A stretch of DNA of 31,032 nucleotides from Merdiplasma sp905207905 (GTDB lineage Bacteria > Bacillota > Clostridia > Lachnospirales > Lachnospiraceae), in NCBI GenBank assembly GCA_902475025.1, contig CABRXX010000028.1, forward strand, positions 1-31,032, given 5' to 3'. Each line of letters begins with the position of its first letter. Within the stretch, counting starts at the first letter, position 1. Below the pieces are notes generated by a model. The model was not told the DNA's origin and searched no databases. It saw only the letters and a program-made list of their open reading frames with translations. Shown here piece after piece: positions 7,271-14,900 of the stretch. The position numbers and the translations under genes are program-made.

Positions 7271-7512
7271 AATGCGCGAGATGGGCCTCCGAAGAAGGCT
7301 GAACATCTGACAGGATGGTATCTGGCACATCCGTTCTGTATGAAGTCTGCGATGGGTAAGCAGACATTTTATCGCACTGGGGAGATAAGTTTCCTCTGGC
7401 GGTAAGACCTCCCGCAGGATTATAATTGCAGTGTAGGAGGATGATGTGATCTCAAGGTGTAGGAACACGAAACATACCTCCTTCAGACTGTATGAAACAG
7501 ATACAGGATGAG
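7271..7512 (+). ncRNA. structured RNA downstream of the B12 aptamer, function unknown
   Basis: This stretch has no convincing gene but several hairpins: AGATG/CATCT (7279-7283 with 7304-7308, inner GCCT/AGGC), GGATG/CATCC (7313-7317 with 7328-7332), GTCTGC/GCAGAC (7345-7350 with 7360-7365, followed by ATTTTAT), and CTGGGGAG with CTCCCGCAG (7375-7414), which competes with a TTATC/GATAA hairpin. A last element pairs AGGAGG (7435-7440) with CCTCCT (7477-7482). The 6-bp GC stem followed by ATTTTAT could be the B12-responsive terminator. The rest may be a regulatory RNA, or the leader of a gene since lost. It is the main gene-free part of the 722-base gap between 7046 and 7769. Confidence 0.5.
7446..7511 (+). 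CDS. possible 21-residue ORF in the riboswitch RNA
   Basis: A GTG at 7446 opens a 21-codon frame ending in TGA at 7509-7511, just before the terminator stem. A perfect AGGAGG (7435-7440) lies 5 bases upstream, but it can pair with CCTCCT at 7477-7482 inside the same frame. The peptide is basic and polar with no recognisable motif. An in-register ATG-ATG-TGA also follows the AGGAGG and would give only two residues. Translation is unproven; the ribosome site is the only positive evidence. Confidence 0.2.
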   Translation: MISRCRNTKHTSFRLYETDTG

Positions 7513-7514
7513 AA

Positions 7515-7579
7515 GAAGCTGAGAAAAGATGGTTACTGTTTTTGGTAACGGAGCATATCTTTCCTTAGCTTCTTTTTTT
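7515..7579 (+). terminator. intrinsic terminator ending the riboswitch RNA
   Basis: The outer stem pairs 7515-7530 with 7557-7572 (one G-U, one mismatch). An inner GTTAC/GTAAC stem closes the loop, and seven T follow (7573-7579). It separates the B12 riboswitch from spoIVA. Confidence 0.85.
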
Positions 7580-7768
7580 ATACCATAACGTATGCTTTTT
7601 CTGAGACAAAGAAGGCTTTGCAAAGCAGCGGCTTTAAAGGAGACTTGCCATTTGGTTCTTGGAATGCGCCGTGTGGGCAGCCGGGGGAATTTTTTGTGGG
7701 TTCTAGTTTTGGGCGGAACTGCATATAGTATAGCAATAACCGGCAAGTATGGAGCGCAAAGGATCATT
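7580..7768 (+). other. spoIVA upstream region, no gene recognised
   Basis: About 190 bases between the riboswitch terminator and the spoIVA start. The spoIVA frame stays open through it but without start or family support. A CATATAGT element at 7722-7729 matches 6 of 8 bases of the SigE -10 CATACAMT, yet no convincing SigE -35 lies at the right distance. Confidence 0.4.
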
Positions 7769-9241
7769 ATGCAGGAATTTCAGTTATACAAAGATATACA
7801 AGCCCGCACCGGAGGAACTGTCTACATAGGGGTGGTAGGCCCTGTCCGCACGGGAAAGTCCACATTTATCCGCAAATTTATGGAGCAGGCGGTGCTTCCG
7901 GGACTTGAGGGCCCGGAACTGGAGCAGACCAGAGATGAGCTTCCCACCAGTGGAGTGGGAAAGGCGATTACCACTGTAGAGCCTAAATTTGTGCCCAGGA
8001 AGGCAGTTGCGCTTTCTGTGGGAGAGGACATTTCTATGAAGCTTCGGCTGGTGGACTGTGTAGGATATGTGGTAGAGGGGGCGGAAGGATATACCGGGGA
8101 GGATGGCAGTCCCAGAATGGTAAAAACACCTTGGGATAAAAGACAGCTTCCCTTTGCAGAGGCGGCCTCTCTAGGAACCGATAAGGTGATACGAGAACAT
8201 GCTACCGTGGGGATTGTGATGACTACAGACGGAACCTTTGGGGAGCTGCCCAGAGAAAAATTCCTGGAAGCGGAGAAGAAGTCCATTCAAGAGCTGCAGA
8301 AGATTGGGAAACCGTTCCTGGTGCTGGTCAATTCAGAACGGCCTCACGCAGATGAGGCGGCGAAGACCGTTGCGTATATCGAAAACGCTTACGGAGCTTC
8401 CTGCATGGCAGTGAACTGTGAACAGCTTCGCAAGGAGGAAATACAGAAGATATTTGAGAAATTATTGTATGAGTTTCCTGTAGTGAGGCTGGAATTTTTT
8501 GTACCAAAATGGATAGAAATGCTGAGTAATGACCATTGGATGAAGCAGGAGCTTTTGGAAGAGGTCTATCGCATTATGGAGCAGGTACATTGTATTAGAG
8601 ATGTAACGCCCCAGCTTTTTGCCATGGAGAAGCCGTTTATTCGCAGAGTGAAGCTGGATCGGGTAGAGTTGTCCAATGGTATGGCGGAAGTTTCCATTGA
8701 ACCCAATGATTCCTATTATTATAATATCTTAAGTGAGATTACAGGCATTCCCATTGAGGGGGAATATCAGTTGATTTCCATTTTAAAGGAGCTTTCCGGC
8801 AGCCGCAGAGAGTACGAGAAGGTGCAGGATGCAGTGGAGACGGTGCGCCTTACTGGATATGGGGTAATCACACCCAACCAGGAGGAGATTCAGCTGGCGG
8901 AGCCTGAGATTATCAAGCAGGGAAGTAAATATGGCGTGAAAATCAAGGCGGCCAGTCCTTCGATACACCTGATCCGAGCAGATATTGAGACAGAGATTGC
9001 TCCTATCGTAGGTACAGAAAGTCAGGCCAGGGATCTGATGGAATTTATCAAGGCATCCAGTGATGAACAAAATGGTATCTGGAAAACCAATATTTTCGGG
9101 AAATCGGTGGAACAGCTGGTGACAGACGGTATCCGGGGAAAATTGTCTATGATCGGAGAAGAGAGTCAAAGAAAACTGCAAGATACTATGGGACGTATTG
9201 TTAATGAAAGCAATGGCGGCCTGATCTGCATTATTATTTAG
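7769..9241 (+). CDS. spoIVA: stage IV sporulation protein A, spore-coat morphogenetic ATPase
   Basis: A 490-residue protein, close to the roughly 492 of Bacillus SpoIVA. It begins MQEFQLYKDIQARTGG, then has the Walker A motif GPVRTGKS at residues 24-31 and the GVVGP context typical of SpoIVA. It ends in the hydrophobic GGLICIII, like the C-terminus that meets SpoVM at the forespore membrane. The protein hydrolyses ATP to polymerise into the coat basement layer on the outer forespore membrane in the mother cell. I chose the ATG at 7769 with AAAGGA upstream; an in-frame extension to 7592 matches nothing in the family. SigE control is expected in Bacillus and likely here, but the promoter is not clear. 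Confidence 0.97.
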   Translation: MQEFQLYKDIQARTGGTVYIGVVGPVRTGKSTFIRKFMEQAVLPGLEGPELEQTRDELPTSGVGKAITTVEPKFVPRKAVALSVGEDISMKLRLVDCVGYVVEGAEGYTGEDGSPRMVKTPWDKRQLPFAEAASLGTDKVIREHATVGIVMTTDGTFGELPREKFLEAEKKSIQELQKIGKPFLVLVNSERPHADEAAKTVAYIENAYGASCMAVNCEQLRKEEIQKIFEKLLYEFPVVRLEFFVPKWIEMLSNDHWMKQELLEEVYRIMEQVHCIRDVTPQLFAMEKPFIRRVKLDRVELSNGMAEVSIEPNDSYYYNILSEITGIPIEGEYQLISILKELSGSRREYEKVQDAVETVRLTGYGVITPNQEEIQLAEPEIIKQGSKYGVKIKAASPSIHLIRADIETEIAPIVGTESQARDLMEFIKASSDEQNGIWKTNIFGKSVEQLVTDGIRGKLSMIGEESQRKLQDTMGRIVNESNGGLICIII

Positions 9242-9259
9242 ACGCTGAAAAATTCGTGT

Positions 9260-9324
9260 AATCGGGTTTCCGCATCCGTGTCTTTGGAACCTTTGGGGAA
9301 AGGAGGGGATGTGGAAACCCGATT
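9260..9324. repeat. long inverted repeat with an inner hairpin, downstream of spoIVA
   Basis: AATCGGGTTTCCGCATCC (9260-9277) is repeated inverted at 9307-9324 with one G-U pair, an 18-bp stem. A second stem CCTTT/AAAGG sits within the loop. No T-run follows on the plus strand, so it is not a standard intrinsic terminator. It could be a factor-dependent 3' end, an mRNA stabiliser or a protein site. Confidence 0.7.
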
Positions 9325-9353
9325 CTGGTGTTGTGCATTGCGGTACAAAATGT

Positions 9354-9382
9354 TTGACAAACGAAAATAGTTGTTATATAAT
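9354..9382 (+). promoter_or_regulatory. perfect housekeeping promoter of the hydrolase gene
   Basis: TTGACA (9354-9359), 17 bases and TATAAT (9377-9382). Full consensus, about 70 bases upstream of the start. Confidence 0.88.
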
Positions 9383-9452
9383 GTAAAAAGTGGTTAACAA
9401 ATATGTAATATTTGAAGAGGTAAGAGAAAAAAGCATTACAGGAGGACTTATC

Positions 9453-10712
9453 ATGAAACGAAGATCAGGCGTTGCTGCAGCGTTTTTATTGCTGGCGCTA
9501 TTGGTATTTTTGCCGGTGAAGGCAGAGGCAGCCTGGGTGAAAAAATCCAGCGGTTCTTATGTATGGAAAAATACGGCGGGAAAAATACTTCCCAGCGAAT
9601 GGATCCCTTCCAAGAAGGCTGGATTTGTTAAGGTTGGCAGCACAACTTACTGCTATAAGCTGAATGGAAGCAAGTATAGAGGATGGCTGACCAACGGCAG
9701 CAAGCGGTATTACATAGACAAGGATGGAAAAATGCTGAAGTCCAAATGGATTCGCAGCAAAAATAAGAAATACTATGCTTCCAAGAACGGTGCCATCTAT
9801 AAAAACTGTCTTGTGAAGATCGGAAAATACAAATACGGTTTTGACAGCAATGGAGTGATGAAGACCGGAAAATCCACAATCAAGAATAAGACGTACTATT
9901 TTTCCAGAAGCAATGGTCGGATGCAGACCAAAGTGCTGGTAAAAATCAGCGGAAAAAAATATTACTTTGGCGATGACGGCACTCTGAGGAAAAAAGTTTG
10001 GCTAAAGAGCAAAAACGGAATGCAGTATGTAAATTCGAAAGGCTATGTAGAAACCAGCGCTTGGGTGGGTAAGCGTTACCTTGGCTCTGACGGTTATGCC
10101 AAAAAGGGTTTACAGAAGATCGGCGGCGTTTACTACTATTTTGACAGCAAGTACAATAAAATTACCAACACGTCCAAGACCATCAATGGTGTAAAATACA
10201 CCTTTGATAAAAATGGAAAGGGAACCGTAGGAACGGACTCCAATGAGACAGACAAGCCCAGCGTATCTGTGCAGAGTACCTATTACACAGATCCCAAGGT
10301 CAGCGATGAAGTGCTGCTGTCTGCTATCATCTACTGTGAGGCTGGAAATCAGCCCTATTACGGTCAGCTTGGAGTAGGGCTGGTGATCACGAACCGTATG
10401 AGAAGTTCTAAATTCCCGGACAAGCTGAAAGAAGTGGTGTATCAGACCACCCAGTTTTCGCCTACCTTTGACGGAGCCCTTACCAGAGCCTTGAAAAACC
10501 AGAGCCTGATCACAGCCAGCTGCAAAAAGGCAGCCAGGGAAGTACTGCAGATGTACCGGGCAAATAAGTATACGATTAAGGTAAACGGTAAGAGCCAGAA
10601 TATGAAGGATCATTTGTTCTTTATGACAAAAGGAGCTTATAACAGGCTGGGACTCACCTCTCCCATCATTGCCCTTGGAGATCATGTGTTCTTTAAAGTA
10701 TGGCAGAAATAG
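9453..10712 (+). CDS. secreted cell-wall hydrolase with cell-wall-binding repeats and a SleB-type domain
   Basis: The ATG at 9453 has AGGAGG upstream and begins a signal peptide (MKRRSG, a hydrophobic core, then VKAEAA). About nine short repeats follow, each with a YY(F/I)D..G core (for example YYIDKDGKM, YGFDSNGVM, YTFDKNGKG), resembling choline/glucan cell-wall-binding repeats and very rich in lysine. After a linker (about 260-285) comes a Hydrolase_2/SleB catalytic domain: SAIIYCEAGNQPYYG with the likely catalytic glutamate, then ITNRM and TTQFSP. SleB domains cleave peptidoglycan, classically spore cortex. A perfect housekeeping promoter argues for vegetative expression, so wall remodelling is as likely as germination despite the spoIVA neighbour. 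Confidence 0.88.
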   Translation: MKRRSGVAAAFLLLALLVFLPVKAEAAWVKKSSGSYVWKNTAGKILPSEWIPSKKAGFVKVGSTTYCYKLNGSKYRGWLTNGSKRYYIDKDGKMLKSKWIRSKNKKYYASKNGAIYKNCLVKIGKYKYGFDSNGVMKTGKSTIKNKTYYFSRSNGRMQTKVLVKISGKKYYFGDDGTLRKKVWLKSKNGMQYVNSKGYVETSAWVGKRYLGSDGYAKKGLQKIGGVYYYFDSKYNKITNTSKTINGVKYTFDKNGKGTVGTDSNETDKPSVSVQSTYYTDPKVSDEVLLSAIIYCEAGNQPYYGQLGVGLVITNRMRSSKFPDKLKEVVYQTTQFSPTFDGALTRALKNQSLITASCKKAAREVLQMYRANKYTIKVNGKSQNMKDHLFFMTKGAYNRLGLTSPIIALGDHVFFKVWQK

Positions 10713-10770
10713 AAAACGGGAGCTTTCGTGCCAAAACGGCGGGAAACGAAAATATTGATAAGACATAAAA

Positions 10771-10814
10771 AAGCAAAGAGTGCTGTCGGAGAAACAAATC
10801 CGGCAGTGCTTTTT
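10771..10814 (+). terminator. intrinsic terminator
   Basis: CTGTCGGA (10783-10790) pairs with TCCGGCAG (10799-10806) with one G-U, and flanking AAAAGCA/TGCTTTT extends the stem around a bulge. TTTTT follows. It ends the hydrolase transcript. Confidence 0.75.
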
Positions 10815-10821
10815 CGTTTCA

Positions 10822-10838
10822 TAGGAAATTTCTTCCTA
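10822..10838. repeat. short palindrome in the liv upstream region
   Basis: TAGGAA and TTCCTA are inverted around 5 bases. It lies about 95 bases upstream of the liv -35, so it is only a weak candidate for a regulator site. The rest of the 349-base gap before livJ holds the terminator, the promoter and nothing else I recognise. Confidence 0.25.
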
Positions 10839-10933
10839 GTAAAACATAAAACAAAAATGCTTGGCAGGCTTGTACTGGGGAGGACAGGAAAGATGCTGTC
10901 AAAGCCATTTTGGCAATTTTTCACAGAAAAAAC

Positions 10934-10962
10934 TATACAAAGCAAAAAAAATGATGTATAAT
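10934..10962 (+). promoter_or_regulatory. promoter of the liv operon
   Basis: TATACA (10934-10939), 17 bases and TATAAT (10957-10962). The start codon is about 100 bases further on. Confidence 0.65.
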
Positions 10963-11061
10963 ATTCCATATTATTGCGAAAATTGCGGATGAACGAGGTC
11001 GTTTCATGGGAAAAACTGCCTGTGAAATGGAAGCGCAATACGCGAAAAGGAGGATTTTACA

Positions 11062-12225
11062 ATGAAAAAGCGAGTTTTGGCAGCAGCAATGGCACTGAGC
11101 GTGAGCCTTACTGTGGGAATGACTGCTATGGGAGCAGAATTGGATACAGAGAACCCGATCAAGATCGGATACGTGGGAGCATTGTCCGGAGATACTGCCC
11201 TTTGGGGACAGGCAGGATTAAACGGCATGGAGCTTACTGCAAAAACCATCAATGAAGAGGGCGGTATTCTTGGCAGAGAGGTAAAAATTATTGGACTGGA
11301 CGGCAAGGGTATGCCGGATGATTCTGTGGCAGCTTATAAGAAACTGGTGGAAGAGGAAGGCGTGTGCGCAGTGGTAGGCACCAATTTTTCCAACTGCAAC
11401 ATTCCGATTGCGGCAGTAGCCGGAGAGCTTCAGGTGCCGGTGATTGCCACCGCAGCTTCCAATGAGCTGGTAACTGTGGATGCGGAGGGAAATTTGAATG
11501 AATATTCTTTCCGTCTCTGTTTCATTGATTCTTATATGGGCTATCTGGCTGGGGCTTACGCTTACAATGAGCTGGGATTAAAGACCTGCGCCGTGATTCA
11601 GGATATTACAGACAGCTACAGTGTCAGTGTGGGAGATTATATGGTAAATACCTTCACAGAGCTGGGCGGAGAACTGGTGGCTAAGGAAGAGGCTCAGAAC
11701 GGAGATAATGATTTCCGGGCACAGCTGACCAAGATCGCTGCGGCGCAGCCGGATGTGCTGTTTGTTCCCTGGAACTATGCCAATGTGGCTCTGATTGCAC
11801 AGCAGGCGAGAGAACTTGGCATCCAGAGCGTCCTTTTTGGAGCAGACGGATGGGATACCACTGAGCTCACCGAACTGGCTAATGGCGCCTTGGAGGGCTG
11901 TTACTATATTTCAAGGCCCGGATTTAACTTGCCGGATGCGGCTGCTTACGGAGAGGTGTATACAGCAGAGTACAATGTGGCTCTGGAGAGTGAGTGCTTG
12001 TACGGAAACGATGGTGTGATGTGGATTAAACAGGCCATTGAGACAGCGGGAAGCGATGATCCCGCGGCCATTCGGGATGCTTTGGAGAATACGGAGAGCT
12101 TTGACGGTCTGCTGGGTCATATGAGTGTGGATCCTGCCACACATAATCCCAGCCGGGATGCCGCTGTGTTCACTGTGAAGAATGATGTGGTAGAGTATGT
12201 CGGCATCTACAATCCCGAGGCATAG
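11062..12225 (+). CDS. livJ: branched-chain amino acid ABC transporter, substrate-binding protein
   Basis: A 387-residue periplasmic-binding-protein type I (Peripla_BP_6) subunit of the HAAT transporter family. The mature part begins IKIGYVGALSGDTALWGQ, which contains the usual ligand-loop start, and later has VVGTNFSNCN and ATAASNELV around the ligand pocket. AGGAGG precedes the ATG. The signal peptide (about 1-25) has no lipobox cysteine, which is unusual for a Gram-positive binding protein. It is first in the operon and separated from livH by 117 bases with a hairpin. The ligand could be a branched-chain amino acid, another amino acid or an amide. Confidence 0.9.
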   Translation: MKKRVLAAAMALSVSLTVGMTAMGAELDTENPIKIGYVGALSGDTALWGQAGLNGMELTAKTINEEGGILGREVKIIGLDGKGMPDDSVAAYKKLVEEEGVCAVVGTNFSNCNIPIAAVAGELQVPVIATAASNELVTVDAEGNLNEYSFRLCFIDSYMGYLAGAYAYNELGLKTCAVIQDITDSYSVSVGDYMVNTFTELGGELVAKEEAQNGDNDFRAQLTKIAAAQPDVLFVPWNYANVALIAQQARELGIQSVLFGADGWDTTELTELANGALEGCYYISRPGFNLPDAAAYGEVYTAEYNVALESECLYGNDGVMWIKQAIETAGSDDPAAIRDALENTESFDGLLGHMSVDPATHNPSRDAAVFTVKNDVVEYVGIYNPEA

Positions 12226-12266
12226 GAAGCTGAGGGGAAAGGCTTGAGAAATTATAAGAAAGAGAT

Positions 12267-12300
12267 CGAAACCGGAGGCCGTAAAGGCTGTCCGGTTTCG
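12267..12300 (+). repeat. intercistronic hairpin between livJ and livH
   Basis: CGAAACCGGA (12267-12276) and TCCGGTTTCG (12291-12300) form a perfect 10-bp stem with an inner GCC/GGC. AAAATG follows instead of a T-run. It probably protects the livJ 3' end and gives more binding protein than permease, as in other transporter operons. Confidence 0.65.
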
Positions 12301-12342
12301 AAAATGTAATGAAATTTTGCAGATGCGAGGGAGACTTGGGCA

Positions 12343-13221
12343 ATGAAGATATTGATACAGCAGATGATTACCGGAATATCCATAGGAAGTGTGTACGCAC
12401 TGATTGCTTCCGGATATGCACTGGTATACAGTTTACTGGATTTTTCCAACTGGGCGCACGGGGAGGTTTGTATGCTGGGGGCATACGTGTGTTTTATGGC
12501 CACCACTGTGGGCACGATGCCCTACTGGCTCTCCATACTGATCGGGATCGGGGGTGCTGCCCTGATCAGCCTGTTTAATGAGAAGCTGGCGTACCGTACC
12601 ATTCGGAAAAACGGATCCCCCAATATGTTTCTTATGATTGCAGCTATGGGTCTTTCTACTACCTATCAGAACCTGGCAAACGTGATCTGGGGCTCCAAGT
12701 TTAAGCAGCTTCCCAAAATGTTTTCTGTGAGTACTGTGAATTTGAATGGTATTTTTATCGGAACCACCGATATGGTGTGTCTGGCAGTGGCAGCGGTAGT
12801 GCTGGTGGCGCTGCTTCTGATCATTAATAAGACGAAATTTGGCCTGCATGTGCGGGCAGTAGCCTGTTCGGGCCGGACTGCCGGACTGATGGGCATTAAG
12901 ATTGACAGAGTCATCGCCATGGTATTTATGTTGGCAGGAGCGTTGGCCGGCCTGGCAGGTATCATGTACGGTATGAAATATAATGTTTATCCAACCATGG
13001 GAAATGTGGGGATTAAGGCTTTTATTGCTTCCGTAATCGGCGGCCTGGGAAGCGTGCCGGGAGCCATTGTGGGAGCGCTGCTTCTGGGGCTGATTGAGAC
13101 GGTGGTATCTGGATATATCAGTTCCGGGCTGAGGGATCTGATCTCTTTTTCCCTCCTGATTATCATACTCCTGATCCGGCCCAGCGGCCTTTTTGGTGTG
13201 GATGTACAGGAGAAAGCGTAG
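12343..13221 (+). CDS. livH: branched-chain amino acid ABC transporter permease LivH
   Basis: The 292-residue permease has about eight helices and the LivH features: GISIGSVYALIASGYALVY near the N-terminus, DFSNWAHGE, the cytoplasmic coupling-loop region VRAVACSGRTAGLMGI, and IASVIGGLGSVPGAIVG. It pairs with LivM to form the membrane channel. GAGGGAG lies upstream of the ATG. It is followed 24 bases later by livM. Length and motifs are normal. Confidence 0.92.
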   Translation: MKILIQQMITGISIGSVYALIASGYALVYSLLDFSNWAHGEVCMLGAYVCFMATTVGTMPYWLSILIGIGGAALISLFNEKLAYRTIRKNGSPNMFLMIAAMGLSTTYQNLANVIWGSKFKQLPKMFSVSTVNLNGIFIGTTDMVCLAVAAVVLVALLLIINKTKFGLHVRAVACSGRTAGLMGIKIDRVIAMVFMLAGALAGLAGIMYGMKYNVYPTMGNVGIKAFIASVIGGLGSVPGAIVGALLLGLIETVVSGYISSGLRDLISFSLLIIILLIRPSGLFGVDVQEKA

Positions 13222-13245
13222 AGAGGAAAACAGGAGGAGCGTAGT

Positions 13246-14133
13246 ATGTTGAATTCATTTCAGGAAGGTGTGTTGGTTGTCTGCTGCGTGAACATGATTG
13301 CAGTGCTGGGGATGTCGGTACTCACCGGCTTTACCCGCCTGTTTTCTTTTGGAAACGCAGGCTTCATGTCTATCGGAGCTTATGCGGCGGCTATTTGCAG
13401 CGTGGAGTTTCATCTGCCCTTTCCGGTGTCTGTTCTGATCGGAGCACTGGCGGCAGGGGGTGTGTCTTACATTTTGGGAAGCCTGACGATCAGACTGCGG
13501 GGGGATTATTTTCTTATTAGCTGTCTGGGATTTGGAGAATGCGTCCGGGTGCTGTTTAATTATACTAGGGATCTTACAGGGGGAGCTAACGGTTATTCGA
13601 ATATCCCCTACTGTACCAACGGGGCGGTGGCTCTTGGATGTGCAGTTCTGGCGTTTGTCATTGCCTGGAATTTTATTCACTCCAGATATGGGCAGGCTCT
13701 TTCTGCCATCCGGGAAAATGAAGTGGCTGCAGCTGCCAACGGCATCAATGTAGTCCGGTATAAAAAAATGTCCTTTGTGTTCAGCGCTGTCTTTGCGGGC
13801 TGGGCTGGCGGTCTGTATGCCCATTACCTCCGTTTTATTACCCCTTCTTTGTTCAACCTTGGCAAAAGCAGTGAGTTGGTGATTACCACTGTGCTGGGAG
13901 GTTTGGGCAGTTTGACTGGAAGTGTGTTGGGAACCATCATTGTACAGATCCTTCCGGAAATTTTCAGGAGTCTGTCTGAGTACCGGATGCTGTTTTATGG
14001 CATTGCAGTGGTGCTGGTGATTCTGGTGCGTCCCAACGGTTTGTACGGCTACCGGGAGTTCAGTTTAAAGAGGCTGGTGAACCGTATTAAGACGATAGGA
14101 AAGAAAAAGCGCAGGAAGGAAGCAGAAACATGA
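13246..14133 (+). CDS. livM: branched-chain amino acid ABC transporter permease LivM
   Basis: A 295-residue second permease. Typical LivM stretches are FSFGNAGFMSIGAYAAA, LRGDYFLISCLGFGE, the coupling helix SAIRENEVAAAANGI and VLGGLGSLTGSVLGT. The C-terminus is strongly basic. AGGAGG is 8 bases from the ATG. Its stop overlaps the livG start (ATGA), so translation is likely coupled. Confidence 0.92.
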   Translation: MLNSFQEGVLVVCCVNMIAVLGMSVLTGFTRLFSFGNAGFMSIGAYAAAICSVEFHLPFPVSVLIGALAAGGVSYILGSLTIRLRGDYFLISCLGFGECVRVLFNYTRDLTGGANGYSNIPYCTNGAVALGCAVLAFVIAWNFIHSRYGQALSAIRENEVAAAANGINVVRYKKMSFVFSAVFAGWAGGLYAHYLRFITPSLFNLGKSSELVITTVLGGLGSLTGSVLGTIIVQILPEIFRSLSEYRMLFYGIAVVLVILVRPNGLYGYREFSLKRLVNRIKTIGKKKRRKEAET

Positions 14134-14900
14134 GTGAACCAATTCTTGAAATGCGAAATGTGGAAAAGCGGTTTGGCGGTGTTCGGGCCATTGATGATTT
14201 TAGTCTGAGTGTGGAGCCGGGGATGGTTTACGGTCTGATCGGACCAAACGGCGCCGGGAAAACTACTATTTTTAATACAATAACGGGAATTTATCAGGCG
14301 GATGCGGGAGAGATTTTTTTTCAGGGCAAGAATATTACGAAAATTCAGCCTCACCAGGCTACGGAAGAAGGGATTGCCAGAACCTTTCAGAATATCCGGC
14401 TTTTTGGTAATCTGACGGTGAAGATGAACGTGGTGATCGCCTGCAACATGCGGCTGAAATATCATCTGGGAGACGCACTGCTTCGGACTCCTAAATACCG
14501 CCGCGTCAGCAGGGAGGCAGAGGAGAAGGCCATGGCCTTTTTAAAGACAGTGGGTCTGGAAGATAAGGCGGAAGATCTGGCAAGCAGCCTTCCCTACGGA
14601 CACCAGAGAAAACTGGAGATTGCCAGAGCGATGGCAACAAATCCCAGACTTCTTTTGCTGGATGAACCGGCAGCGGGTATGAATGCAGATGAATCCCTGG
14701 AGTTGGTAGAATTTATCCGGGAGCTGAAGGAAAAGTTCCCCATCACGATATTGATGATCGAGCACCATATGGATGTGGTATCCAACCTCTGCGATGCCTG
14801 TACGGTGCTTAATTTTGGAAAGACGCTGGCTGTAGGCACTATGGAGGAGATTAAGAAAAATCCGGAAGTGATTGCAGCGTACCTGGGAGGAGAGGAATAA
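14130..14900 (+). CDS. livG: branched-chain amino acid ABC transporter ATPase LivG
   Basis: A 256-residue ABC ATPase. Walker A is GPNGAGKTT, the signature is the variant YGHQRKLEIARA typical of LivG, Walker B is LLLLDEPAAGMN and the switch histidine lies in MIEHHMD. The AFTFQNIRLF-like Q-loop region (ARTFQNIRLF) is present. It pairs with LivF to drive uptake. It overlaps livM by 4 bases and livF by 1 base. Confidence 0.93.
   Translation: MSEPILEMRNVEKRFGGVRAIDDFSLSVEPGMVYGLIGPNGAGKTTIFNTITGIYQADAGEIFFQGKNITKIQPHQATEEGIARTFQNIRLFGNLTVKMNVVIACNMRLKYHLGDALLRTPKYRRVSREAEEKAMAFLKTVGLEDKAEDLASSLPYGHQRKLEIARAMATNPRLLLLDEPAAGMNADESLELVEFIRELKEKFPITILMIEHHMDVVSNLCDACTVLNFGKTLAVGTMEEIKKNPEVIAAYLGGEE

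Noticed and set aside
7492..7548. 18-codon ATG frame running into the riboswitch terminator
   Set aside because: No ribosome site precedes it and it overlaps the terminator stem, so it is likely chance.
7700..7729. SigE promoter for spoIVA
   Set aside because: CATATAGT at 7722 is a fair -10, but no acceptable SigE -35 lies 13-15 bases upstream, so I did not call it.
7592..7768. N-terminal extension of SpoIVA by about 59 residues
   Set aside because: It has no ribosome site, matches nothing in the family, and the family N-terminus (FxLYxDIxxRTGG) begins at the ATG at 7769.
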